The notes beneath the pieces are model-generated. The model made no database searches. It saw nothing but the letters and a program-made list of their open reading frames with translations, and was not told where the DNA came from. A DNA stretch of 50,938 nt, from contig CAKUYQ010000018.1 of NCBI GenBank assembly GCA_934717185.1, forward strand, positions 1 through 50,938. Direction: 5' to 3'. A program made the translations under genes and the position numbers. The DNA comes from an uncultured Bacteroidales bacterium (GTDB lineage: Bacteria > Bacteroidota > Bacteroidia > Bacteroidales > UBA932). Below, piece after piece: positions 32,155 through 40,214 of this stretch. The number at the start of each line of letters is the position of its first letter. Position 1 is the first letter of the stretch.

Positions 32155-33750
32155 CTATCCCACAACCCACTCTTCAATAGTACCTGTATAGGAAGAAAAG
32201 CTTACACCTATTTTATGAATATTACGAGAATCGGCAATATACGGCTTTGCATAACCTTTGGCATCTATTTGAGATAAAGCTTCATTTGCTGTACCATCAA
32301 GTTTGAATTCAAATATATAAATACCATTTGGCGCTTCAATAATACAGTCAGCACGACCTTCGCTCTGTTGCTGTTCGGTGAGAACTATATATGTACTCAT
32401 CAGACGGAAAAGCAGATAGAAAGTATAGTGAAAATACCGTTCTTTCTCATGCTCATTATCTTTACGGCGCATGCTATATGGAATACTTGCAAAAAAAGCA
32501 GTGAGACGGCGGAAAAACAGATTAATGTCACCTGTTTCAATAGCCTGCACCCACATCATTGCTTCAACAGCAGAATTTTTTGATGTTCTAAGATAATTAT
32601 TTGCTATAAGGTTTACAAACCCCTCTTTAACCTCGTTATTCGGAAAATCCAGTAAAAAGGTATTGAATCGTTGGTTATACCCCTTAATAGTCAAATATCC
32701 ACTTTGGTATATCATAGGCAGAGGGCGCTCAACATCTGCCATATAATCAATAAAATCGGCAGTAAGATAGTATTTACCTGTCAGTTCATTCAGATTCTCA
32801 TGAGTATGGTTAAGTAAACGAACCAAATAAGTAGGAGTACCGGAAGCAAACCAATAATTATTAAGCTCTTTTGAATCCAATGCATTCAGCAAACTAAAAG
32901 GATTATATATATCCGTCATTTTCCGCCCGAAATGATAGCCGTCATATTTCTCTTTTAACAGCTTTTTCATCTCATCCACACTCACGTGCATACTTTGAGC
33001 AAACTCCTCTACAGAAGGCTCCAATACTGTGTTGAGCTCATCTTGAGTAATACCGCACAAGGCATCGTAGCGACTATCCAAGCTAATATCCTTAGGTTGA
33101 TTAAATCCGCTGAATACACTTACCTGAGAAAACTTTGTCACACCGGTAAGCAACACAAACTTCAAATGAGAATCAGCAGCTTTAAATACAGAATAGAAAC
33201 TCTTAAGAGTCTCACGGTTAAAATCTTCTATCTGTTGCCAATTAGCGCACTCTTTAGACCCTGCGCTATATCCGGTACATAACACATCAAGAATAGGCTT
33301 GTCATATTCGTCAACTAAAACCACACAACGTTTACCTGTAATTTCGTGAACATGAGCCAGTAACTGAGAAAAACGCTCCCCAACACTAAAACGTGTATTA
33401 GGAACATAAGCGTACTCCCTTTCCCACTGTTCCACATAACCTAACAACATGTTTTGCAAAGTATTCTGTACTGTAAAATCATTACCGTTAAAATCAATGT
33501 GAAAAACAGGATAATTTTTCCAATCCTTCTCTAATCGTTCAATGGCAAGACCACTGAAAAGCCTCTTTTCACCTTTAAAGTAGTACTCCAAGGTAGATAC
33601 AAGCAGACTTTTACCAAACCGGCGAGGTCTACTTAGAAAATAGATCTTCCCTTCAGTAACCAATCGGTATACCAAGGCGGTTTTGTCAACGTATGTATAA
33701 CCGTCTTCTACAATGCTTTTAAAATCTTGTATTCCTATAGGGTACTTCAT
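32155..33750 (-). CDS. AAA-ATPase-like / PD-(D/E)XK nuclease protein
   Basis: A 531-residue protein of the large Bacteroidota family with an N-terminal AAA-ATPase-like domain (PF09820 type) and a C-terminal PD-(D/E)XK nuclease-like domain. It starts MKYPIGIQDF; the frame extends 15 codons upstream, but the -7 box at 33778-33785 favours 33750. The Walker A-like stretch is SRPRRFGKSLLVS, VVLVDEYDKPI is Walker B, and the nuclease core is near the end: IEAPNGIYIFEFKLDG (D/E-x-K). Members are abundant accessory genes of uncertain function, perhaps defence or addiction. The neighbours are toxin-antitoxin modules. Confidence 0.85.
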   Translation of the reverse strand: MKYPIGIQDFKSIVEDGYTYVDKTALVYRLVTEGKIYFLSRPRRFGKSLLVSTLEYYFKGEKRLFSGLAIERLEKDWKNYPVFHIDFNGNDFTVQNTLQNMLLGYVEQWEREYAYVPNTRFSVGERFSQLLAHVHEITGKRCVVLVDEYDKPILDVLCTGYSAGSKECANWQQIEDFNRETLKSFYSVFKAADSHLKFVLLTGVTKFSQVSVFSGFNQPKDISLDSRYDALCGITQDELNTVLEPSVEEFAQSMHVSVDEMKKLLKEKYDGYHFGRKMTDIYNPFSLLNALDSKELNNYWFASGTPTYLVRLLNHTHENLNELTGKYYLTADFIDYMADVERPLPMIYQSGYLTIKGYNQRFNTFLLDFPNNEVKEGFVNLIANNYLRTSKNSAVEAMMWVQAIETGDINLFFRRLTAFFASIPYSMRRKDNEHEKERYFHYTFYLLFRLMSTYIVLTEQQQSEGRADCIIEAPNGIYIFEFKLDGTANEALSQIDAKGYAKPYIADSRNIHKIGVSFSSYTGTIEEWVVG

Positions 33751-33777
33751 ATTACAGTTTTTTATCAGAACAATACG

Positions 33778-33785
33778 CAAATATA
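33778..33785 (-). promoter_or_regulatory. -7 box of the AAA/PD-(D/E)XK gene
   Basis: TATATTTG on the minus strand, 27 bp before the ATG at 33750; exact TAnnTTTG match. No convincing -33 TTTG. Confidence 0.5.
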
Positions 33786-33854
33786 GTACAAACAACCCTA
33801 AAACGCTAAACTACCCCCAACTATTTATCCTTATCATAAAAGTCCGCTTCTCTT

Positions 33855-35024
33855 TCAGTACAGCAAACCAAAAGCCCACAGCGGAAGTACATTAGCATAG
33901 CCGGACTCTATGTCATCTTTCACCACATACCCGTTTTCAACTTCCGAAATCTGCTTCTTTCCTTTCTTACGCCCACCAATCTCAAAAGTCATGTCATTCA
34001 CAAGAAAATCAGATACCGGCGAGCACATCACCTCACCAATTACACGCATCTGGTTCATAAAAAATGTTTCACGCACATTTCCTATCTCAGCCCTATTAGG
34101 CGCGAGCACATAAATCAAATTAGTATTATCCAAATAAAGTTTTTCCGTTTTGCCAAGTCCACGTATGCCACCTACGGCATCACGCAGTTGCGCTATCATA
34201 CCCCCACGTTCCATATACGTTAGGTAATCCTGGATATAGTTACGACTTATTCCCGTCACATCCGCCAACTTTTGCATCACCGGCTTTAAGGGAACACTTT
34301 CAGCCACTACCATAAGTAAATGTTTCAGTTTCCTTCCAACCGATACATTCATGTTCAAATACAATGGAATGTCACTTTCCATTGTTTGCGTCACCACTTG
34401 CATCAGTTCCATGTCATATGCTGCATCACGGCCAAATGGATAATAACCACGTCTCAAATAATCATGAAACAATGGGAGTGGGTGTTCTACTCCGGGAATC
34501 TCATATTCATGTTGCAAGATGTTTTTCATACTTATTGCTCTCATCTTAACGCCATGAAACAAATGCAAGTACTCCCTGAACGAAAGACCCTGCATCTCGT
34601 ACATTGGTACACGCCGGCTAAGATCTGCCATACCTTTGCTGATTTCCAGAATTGAAGACCCTGAAATTACTAACTGCAAGTCAGAATAACTGTCAAATAT
34701 CTGTTTCACCTCAGTTGACCACCCATTATATTTGTGAATTTCGTCTATGAAAAGGTGCTTACCACCCATTTTGTAAAAATGGTCAGCCAAGTCTACAAGC
34801 GTGTGTGACGCAAAATACAGATGATCAGCCGATACATACAGCGTATCATTTACATCCAGCTGCATCTTTATGTATTGCAGGAGCATTGTTGACTTACCTA
34901 CGCCACGAGGCCCTATCAATCCCAAGGCATGTCCTTTCCACTTTATCTCCCCATACTTGTAGCGAATCAAATCAGTAGGTGTTTCATGAAGTTTGCGTTT
35001 GAAATATTCAAATAACTTTTCCAT
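33855..35024 (-). CDS. AAA ATPase of DUF4143-type family
   Basis: A 389-residue ATPase. Walker A is GPRGVGKST near residue 42, Walker B is KHLFIDEIHKY, and sensor 1 is LVISGSSILE. The middle has RRVPMYEMQGLSFREYL and the C-terminal part includes a winged-helix-like segment (VTGISRNYIQDYLTYMERGGMI) and the DUF4143-like region to the end. Such ATP-binding proteins are common accessory genes in Bacteroidota. ATG at 35024 (MEKLFEYF) is preferred to the frame opening at 35045 because a -7 box lies at 35042-35049. It is divergent from the AbrB/PIN module. Confidence 0.82.
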   Translation of the reverse strand: MEKLFEYFKRKLHETPTDLIRYKYGEIKWKGHALGLIGPRGVGKSTMLLQYIKMQLDVNDTLYVSADHLYFASHTLVDLADHFYKMGGKHLFIDEIHKYNGWSTEVKQIFDSYSDLQLVISGSSILEISKGMADLSRRVPMYEMQGLSFREYLHLFHGVKMRAISMKNILQHEYEIPGVEHPLPLFHDYLRRGYYPFGRDAAYDMELMQVVTQTMESDIPLYLNMNVSVGRKLKHLLMVVAESVPLKPVMQKLADVTGISRNYIQDYLTYMERGGMIAQLRDAVGGIRGLGKTEKLYLDNTNLIYVLAPNRAEIGNVRETFFMNQMRVIGEVMCSPVSDFLVNDMTFEIGGRKKGKKQISEVENGYVVKDDIESGYANVLPLWAFGLLY

Positions 35025-35041
35025 GTAGTATCTGCTTTTGT

Positions 35042-35094
35042 GCAAAGTTATTTAATTTGCACAAAAAAGATGCAATTTTTACTCTAAATTGCAT
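35042..35094 (-). promoter_or_regulatory. Promoter and inverted-repeat operator of ATPase gene
   Basis: TAACTTTG on the minus strand (35049-35042) is an exact -7 box. Upstream, ATGCAATTT (35070-35078) and AAATTGCAT (35086-35094) form a perfect 9-bp inverted repeat with a 7-bp spacer, a likely operator. Confidence 0.55.
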
Positions 35095-35197
35095 AAATCT
35101 CATGCATATGTCCTGTAATTCCATCTATATCAACCTAACAATTTCTTACTCTGACCTTCCCAACCAAATGCGTAAAATCTTCTATTAATTCCTACTG

Positions 35198-35238
35198 TGT
35201 TATAATATTTTTTATTTTGTTATAATTTTATATCTTTG
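35198..35238 (+). promoter_or_regulatory. Operator-like repeats and promoter of AbrB/PIN module
   Basis: TGTTATAAT occurs at 35198-35206 and 35218-35226, exactly 20 bp apart. TATCTTTG at 35231-35238 is an exact -7 box. The arrangement fits autorepression by the AbrB-like antitoxin, which is inference. Confidence 0.6.
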
Positions 35239-35262
35239 CACAAACACATACAAATAAAAGAT

Positions 35263-35544
35263 ATGTCACATACATTGGTACAAATAGGCAATAGCAAAGC
35301 CATAATAATACCTGCTCGAATCATAAAACGCAGGAACTACAACAGCAAGACTGAGTTTGACATTATCGAGACAAATGACGGTTTAAGCATTATTCATAAA
35401 AAACCGGCATTGGAGTCCTTGGAATTCCCAAAGGCTGCAAAACCGGTCATATCAGATAAAGTCAAAAGACTTCAGAATATTGTCAAATTCAGTGATGAAG
35501 AACTCAATCAGGACGAAAGATTAAAATACATTCTTGAGCGATGA
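35263..35544 (+). CDS. AbrB/MazE-type antitoxin
   Basis: A 93-residue DNA-binding antitoxin. The swapped-hairpin AbrB fold is at the N terminus (VQIGNSKAIIIPARIIKRRNY, FDIIETNDGLSIIHKK). The C-terminal half is acidic and probably wraps the toxin. The frame is open from 35236, but the -7 box overlaps that region, so ATG 35263 is chosen. The stop codon TGA lies within the first bases of the 145-bp element. Without the element the stop would overlap the ATG of the PIN toxin as ATGA, the classical antitoxin-toxin junction. Confidence 0.82.
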   Translation: MSHTLVQIGNSKAIIIPARIIKRRNYNSKTEFDIIETNDGLSIIHKKPALESLEFPKAAKPVISDKVKRLQNIVKFSDEELNQDERLKYILER

Positions 35545-35609
35545 AACCGAACATGAAAATCTTTGAAATTAATTTGACTAAGTTGAGATATCAAAGATTT
35601 TCATTGTGA
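35541..35609 (+). CDS. Putative 22-residue leader peptide, copy 2
   Basis: ATG overlaps the antitoxin stop (ATGA), and the frame ends in TGA at 35607-35609, at the base of hairpin 2. It begins MKPNMKIFEIN like copy 1. Translational coupling from the antitoxin is possible. Expression is unproven. Confidence 0.3.
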   Translation: MKPNMKIFEINLTKLRYQRFSL

Positions 35610-35685
35610 GAGAGAACGATAGTGAACGGCTATCAGACCCTCACAAATTTTTAATTATTATTCTTAAATTAAAAATTTTGATAGT
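35541..35685 (+). repeat. 145-bp three-hairpin start-codon element, copy 2
   Basis: Same length as copy 1, without gaps. H1: 35553-35566 with 35591-35604. H2: GTGAG-type stem 35606-35643 with inner GATAG/CTATC. H3: 35645-35656 with 35667-35678. ATGAAA at 35541-35546 recurs at 35686-35691, the toxin start. It separates antitoxin and toxin genes that would otherwise overlap by 4 bp. Confidence 0.85.
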
Positions 35686-36102
35686 ATGAAAATATTTCTA
35701 GATACAAATATCCTTTTGGACACCTTGATTGAAAGGTCAAATCATGAATTTACAGACAATGCAGCAACCATACTCAGCCTTGGCGATAACGGTGTCATAG
35801 ACCTGTATATGTCTGCACTGTCAATTTCCACAATAGCCTATGTCCTAAAGAATATGACTGCCTGCAGAAAAAAAGCAATCATCAAAGAACTCATCACTAT
35901 TGTTAAAGTCCTCCCGATTTTGCCGGAACATGTATACAATATGCTTGAGAACCCAATGAAGGATATTGAGAATGCTCTTCAAGCTCAGTCTGCCAAAGAG
36001 GGACTTTGTGACCTGATTGTTACAAGAAATACCTCAGATTTCAAGGAAGCAGGCATTCCGGTAATAGAACCACAAGACCTGCTAAAAAGGATCATCGGAT
36101 AA
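35686..36102 (+). CDS. PIN-domain toxin (VapC-like)
   Basis: A 138-residue PIN-fold ribonuclease with FLDTNILLDTL at the N terminus (first acidic residue), Glu/Asp in NPMKDIENALQ, and LIVTRNTSDF at the position of the final acid. It is the partner of the AbrB-like antitoxin. The 141-bp gap between the genes is entirely the structured element, so toxin translation may be governed by it rather than by coupling to the antitoxin. It is not closely similar to the PIN protein at 31113 beyond the motifs. Confidence 0.8.
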   Translation: MKIFLDTNILLDTLIERSNHEFTDNAATILSLGDNGVIDLYMSALSISTIAYVLKNMTACRKKAIIKELITIVKVLPILPEHVYNMLENPMKDIENALQAQSAKEGLCDLIVTRNTSDFKEAGIPVIEPQDLLKRIIG

Positions 36103-36164
36103 CCCATAACAATTTTCTCACTCCGCTTCCCGACAAAACCTCCTCATCCCTCTCGCATCCAACA

Positions 36165-37412
36165 CTACCCCACAATCCCCTCCTTAAACCTCTCCACAAT
36201 ATACCTCACATCATCATCACTCACATACGGGCCGCTCGGCAGGCACAATCCCCTCTTGAACAACCCCTCGCTCACCCCATTAACATATGCAACACAATCC
36301 CTATACACAGGCTGTTTATGCATAGGCTTCCACAAAGGCCTAGACTCAATCCCCGCACTGTCCAAGAACACCCTCATAGCCTCAACATTAGCATTAGGCT
36401 CACAATCAGTATGCAAAGAACCGCCACAATGAGTAACACCACCGGCACCACCAACAGCACCACTCACCGCAACCTCATACGCATGTTCCTGCCCCTGTAC
36501 TCTAACAGACGGGTCAATCACAACCGTATTCAACCAGTAGTTACTGTCATATTCAGCAGAAGGATTCACATGCAGGCGAACACCATCAACACCCTTCAAC
36601 AGCTCCCCATACAGCTCACATACATGCTTATGATGCGCAATATGCTCATTGACAACAGTCATCTGCCCCCTGCCAATCCCGGCACAGATATTAGACATCC
36701 TGTAATTATACCCAATCTCCTCATGCTGATAATACGGATACCCCTCCCTTGCCTGAGTTGCATACCACATAATCCGCTGTTTGACAGCCAAATCCTCACA
36801 CACAAGCGCACCGCCGCCAGAGGTAGTAATCATCTTGTTACCATTAAAAGACAGCACCCCAAACCTGCCAAACGTACCAAGCACCTGTCCATTGAACCTA
36901 CTGCCGAACCCCTCAGCCGCATCCTCAATAACCGGAATCCCATACCTCTCTGCAATCTCCATAATCGCAGTAACATTATAAGGCATCCCATACAGAGCCA
37001 CAGGAATAATCGCCTTAGGCAGTTTGCCCGTTTTGGCCATCCTATCCTTAATCGCCTCCTCCAACAGCTGCGGATCCATATTCCAGCTATCACTCTCCGA
37101 ATCCACAAACACGGGCTTTGCCCCAAGATAAACAATTGGATGCGACGACGCACAAAAAGTAAAGCTCTGCACAATCACCTCATCCCCTGGCCCAACACCG
37201 CAAGCCAACAGAGCTAAATGAACAGCTGCCGTTCCTGCCGATAGAGCCACCACCTCCTTCTGCATCCCCACAAATCTCTTCAGATCCTCCTCAAACGCAT
37301 TCACGTTAGGCCCAAGAGGCACCACCCAATTGGTATCAAAAGCCTCCTGAATATATCTCTGCTCCTGTCCGCTCATGTGAGCTAAACACAAATAAATTCT
37401 TTTTCGTTCCAT
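36165..37412 (-). CDS. DegT/DnrJ/EryC1 sugar aminotransferase
   Basis: A 415-residue PLP enzyme that aminates a nucleotide-linked keto sugar, probably UDP-4-keto-6-deoxy-GlcNAc, as in bacillosamine-type pathways (PglE-like). SAGTAAVHLAL binds the phosphate, EDAAEGFGS is the cofactor Asp region, and K193 in NGNKMITTSGGG is the PLP lysine. C-terminal RPLWKPMHKQPVY is family-typical. An unusual Gly/Ala-rich insert of about 30 residues (around 310-340, GAVGGAGGVTHCGG) lies before the final helix. It is the last gene of the glycan locus, 57 bp after the PglC-like gene. Confidence 0.9.
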   Translation of the reverse strand: MERKRIYLCLAHMSGQEQRYIQEAFDTNWVVPLGPNVNAFEEDLKRFVGMQKEVVALSAGTAAVHLALLACGVGPGDEVIVQSFTFCASSHPIVYLGAKPVFVDSESDSWNMDPQLLEEAIKDRMAKTGKLPKAIIPVALYGMPYNVTAIMEIAERYGIPVIEDAAEGFGSRFNGQVLGTFGRFGVLSFNGNKMITTSGGGALVCEDLAVKQRIMWYATQAREGYPYYQHEEIGYNYRMSNICAGIGRGQMTVVNEHIAHHKHVCELYGELLKGVDGVRLHVNPSAEYDSNYWLNTVVIDPSVRVQGQEHAYEVAVSGAVGGAGGVTHCGGSLHTDCEPNANVEAMRVFLDSAGIESRPLWKPMHKQPVYRDCVAYVNGVSEGLFKRGLCLPSGPYVSDDDVRYIVERFKEGIVG

Positions 37413-37469
37413 AATTATGTAATTTAGTTAGAATGAGACAAAAAGGGTTAGATAGCCCCTTTAGTCTGT

Positions 37470-38057
37470 CTAATCAAGTTTATATGATCTGAAAATAGTC
37501 TGAAATATAAGTTTAATATCACCGGCAAATGAATGATGATAATAGTAGTTTAAGTTAATGCGTACTTTGTCGGGAAAAATAACATTATCATTATATTCCA
37601 CCGGGTTCTTGACTAAAGCAAGAATCTCCTCCTCATTGGCATACTTCAACGACGCAGGACCTGTAATGCCGGGGCGGAGCTTTAGAATAAGCCTCTGTTC
37701 ACCACTAAGATTATCCGCATAGCCGGGGACATCGGGGCGAGGCCCAACAAAACTCATATCACCTTTTAATACATTCCACAGCTCAGGAAGTTCATCCAAC
37801 TTGTATTTTCTTAACACAGCACCAAGAGGGGTAATACGGCTCTCTCCGGCAACAGAAACAGAACTGGAATCGCTTCCAACCTTCATAGAACGAAACTTGT
37901 ACATCTTAAACAGACGTCCGTTTTTTCCAACCCTTTTCTGAATGTAAAACACAGGCCCCGGCATCTTTATCTTTATTAGGATGCTTACAACAATAAGAAC
38001 AGGCCACAAAACGAGTAACCCAATCAGCGATGCCAATCGGTCAAAAAGAAATTTCAT
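37470..38057 (-). CDS. Phosphoglycosyl transferase (PglC-like initiator)
   Basis: A 195-residue monotopic membrane enzyme that transfers a sugar phosphate from UDP-sugar to undecaprenyl phosphate, the first step of glycan assembly. The membrane helix is at residues 8-28 (ASLIGLLVLWPVLIVVSIL). Catalytic elements are KFRSM, KYKLDELPELWNVLKGDMS and VGPRPDVPGY, with the Asp-Glu pair in LDELPE. The length fits the small PglC class. The adjacent aminotransferase suggests an amino-deoxy sugar as the first residue. Confidence 0.92.
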   Translation of the reverse strand: MKFLFDRLASLIGLLVLWPVLIVVSILIKIKMPGPVFYIQKRVGKNGRLFKMYKFRSMKVGSDSSSVSVAGESRITPLGAVLRKYKLDELPELWNVLKGDMSFVGPRPDVPGYADNLSGEQRLILKLRPGITGPASLKYANEEEILALVKNPVEYNDNVIFPDKVRINLNYYYHHSFAGDIKLIFQTIFRSYKLD

Positions 38058-38139
38058 GGTGACTTTGGGATTATACAGTTAGAGGGCAAAAACGCATACA
38101 AACGCACTTTTACCCGCCAAGTGTAGAATGATATTATTA

Positions 38140-38274
38140 TTAGGTTAAATTTTTTAAATGATTGTTATACGATTCTTCCTCCATTGGTAAACCTGAACGG
38201 CCATCCCAACCTTCGCAAAGATTATAACGTAGCGTACTTAGCCTGTTTAGCATGTCTTCTTTGTAATCTTCCAT
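38140..38274 (-). CDS. Possible small ORF or gene remnant
   Basis: In the 325-bp gap between the GT2 and PglC-like genes, one minus-strand frame is open from about 38340 to the stop at 38140-38142. From its only ATG (38274) it gives 44 residues starting MEDYKEDMLNRLSTLRYNL; without a start it extends to about 66. The composition looks coding (EGWDGRSGLPMEEE). No family recognised; it may be the tail of a lost gene. Confidence 0.3.
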   Translation of the reverse strand: MEDYKEDMLNRLSTLRYNLCEGWDGRSGLPMEEESYNNHLKNLT

Positions 38275-38382
38275 CGCATCCGTCAAAATCAAACTACCTC
38301 TTTTAATAACACCTATCTTCCAGACAAATTCCCGCCAAGGCTAATGCTCCTTTTACGATGCTCAAAAATTGATCACTAACGT

Positions 38383-39213
38383 TTATTTCCTTGCAAAAGT
38401 GCGAAATACCCATCCTCTCACCTTATTAGGCATTGCCACCTGCACAACCCAACGAAGTATAACATTGTATGCATACCTTGGTAAAGATATTAGTTTATGC
38501 TCATACATATACTTCTGCAGACGAGCTTCGCTTTTGAAGTACTTTTTACCGCCTCGACGTTGATACATTTCTTCGCCAACGCGTACATATACGATATTTT
38601 CCAAAATATTGTAGAACTTAAAACCGCCCAAAGTTAGGCGAATCCAGAGATAGTAATCCTCTTCGCAGTACCAGTCCTGGTATCCTCCGACCTTCATTAC
38701 GTCACTTTTCTTGAACATAACTGTCACAAGATTCATAGGACAGCGACTCTTCAAGTAATTCTTTATGTCAGCATCCTGCTCAGGCACGATGCGAATGCCC
38801 ACAATATTATCTGTAGTGCGGATAAACTCATTTATCAAGCCTCCCACAACACTTAATTTGGGATATTTACGAAATACCTTCAGTTGTTTTTCAAAGCGAT
38901 CGGGTACAGAAAGATCATCGGCATCCATAATGGCACACAGGTCGTTCTTTGCTGCATCCAATCCGGTTTGACGAGCAATTGCATGACCCATATTCTGTTC
39001 CAATGGAATCACCTTCAGGATACTTATCTTCTCTTTCAAGGCATTGATAGTGTCGTGCATAATCTGTGGAACAGGGCCATCAATCACTAAAATAATCTCA
39101 TCTGGTGGGCATGTCTGATCGTATACACTCATTATTGCATCTGCAAAATCAAATGAATTATCATTTTTGTATACAGACATACAGACGGAAAATTTTTGCT
39201 TTAGGTTAGCCAT
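38383..39213 (-). CDS. GT2 family glycosyltransferase
   Basis: A 276-residue GT-A fold enzyme, cytosolic and membrane-associated. The nucleotide-binding start is SVCMSVYKNDN, the metal-binding DxD-like motif is IMDADDLSVPDRF near residue 96, and the acceptor side has WCEEDYYLWIRL. The C-terminal region is basic with an amphipathic end. It adds one sugar to the lipid-linked repeat unit; donor and linkage unknown. It starts 17 bp after the cytidylyltransferase stop. Confidence 0.9.
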   Translation of the reverse strand: MANLKQKFSVCMSVYKNDNSFDFADAIMSVYDQTCPPDEIILVIDGPVPQIMHDTINALKEKISILKVIPLEQNMGHAIARQTGLDAAKNDLCAIMDADDLSVPDRFEKQLKVFRKYPKLSVVGGLINEFIRTTDNIVGIRIVPEQDADIKNYLKSRCPMNLVTVMFKKSDVMKVGGYQDWYCEEDYYLWIRLTLGGFKFYNILENIVYVRVGEEMYQRRGGKKYFKSEARLQKYMYEHKLISLPRYAYNVILRWVVQVAMPNKVRGWVFRTFARK

Positions 39214-39230
39214 ACTACCCTATAATGGAA

Positions 39231-39650
39231 TTACATGTTCAACTTATTACGCAGAATGCTGGAGCTTATTCCATCGGTATGCTTCAGATATACTACAGTA
39301 CAACCTACCTCAGCAAATTCCTTTTCATACTGATTCCAAGCATCTGTGCCTTTCCAGTCCGATCCTACGAATACAACATCAGCTCCTAGTTCCTTAATAG
39401 GACGAATCTTCTCCATGTCAATTTGAGGCACCACCTTATCCACATAACGGATAGCTTCTACAATGGCCATACGCTCTTGCTCGTTGATGATGGGGTATTT
39501 GTGCTTGCGTTTATAGCAAAGCTCATCGGTTGTTATACCCACTATAAGCGTTTCACACTGCTCTTTGGCACGACGGAGAATATTTAAATGGCCGATATGA
39601 AACATATCATATACCCCTGTAGTGTATCCAATCTTATATTTCTTTTCCAT
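39231..39650 (-). CDS. Glycerol-3-phosphate cytidylyltransferase-like
   Basis: A 139-residue cytidylyltransferase of the TagD class. The nucleotide-binding HxGH motif is in DMFHIGHLNILR, and the family has the RYVDKVVP and DVVFVGSDWKG stretches and the C-terminal ISSSILR motif. It would make CDP-glycerol or another CDP-alcohol. A LicD-family transferase lies nearby, so together they may add a phospho-alcohol (glycerol-phosphate or similar) to the glycan. The substrate is inferred. Confidence 0.87.
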   Translation of the reverse strand: MEKKYKIGYTTGVYDMFHIGHLNILRRAKEQCETLIVGITTDELCYKRKHKYPIINEQERMAIVEAIRYVDKVVPQIDMEKIRPIKELGADVVFVGSDWKGTDAWNQYEKEFAEVGCTVVYLKHTDGISSSILRNKLNM

Positions 39651-39757
39651 AATTATGTATTATTTCTTAATCTTATGTTCTAACATTTGGACTATACGCA
39701 TATCTACACGTTTATCAAACTTTCTAGCAAAGCAAATATCTTCAGGTTAGCTAAGGA

Positions 39758-40205
39758 TTAAATCCAGTTCATAATTCCGCCATACATGAGGAGAGTTTTT
39801 CCATCAAGTCTTGTTTTATTAATCAATCTGGCATTGCTTGATTCACTTTTACCAATATCACGTACTGTATCTTTATATGGAGAATTCATTATCATTGACT
39901 GCATAAAACATTCATTTGCTGCCAATGGCCATTTGAATCGATTTCTTATTTCATTTTCCTTTTCTAATAAAATTTTTGCTAAATTCTCTGTAATGGAAAA
40001 CAATGCAGAACCTTTATAGAACTCAATATCTGTATTGTGGTGAATGTGAAAAAAATTGCTGTGCATATACTAAGAAAAAATTCAATGCTTTCACAATTTT
40101 ATTCTTTCTAAAGTCGTGTTTTTTGTCAAATAATAGATAAATATCATTGCGCTTATCATCTATCAGTCGTTTGAATTAGCAACAATCATATATGCGTGTT
40201 TGCCT
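39758..40205 (-). pseudogene. Decayed GT14 (core-2/I-branching type) glycosyltransferase
   Basis: Three pieces in different frames line up with a beta-1,6-N-acetylglucosaminyltransferase-like protein. An N-terminal piece (about 40165-40203) reads KHAYMIVANSND and hits a stop. In another frame, about 40105-40166 reads LIDDKRNDIYLLFDKKHDF. After a large deletion, the frame 39758-40066 gives 102 residues with FYKGSALFSITENLAKILL and AANECFMQSMIMNSP, typical of the family core, then ends early. The normal length is about 280-300 residues. It lies between LicD and the cytidylyltransferase. Non-functional in this form. Confidence 0.65.
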
Positions 40206-40214
40206 GTTGTGTTC

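Noticed and set aside
36318..37217. 299-codon + strand ORF opposite the DegT gene
   Set aside because: The minus-strand gene has clear aminotransferase motifs; the antisense frame is Pro/His/Asn-rich shadow with no recognisable domain.
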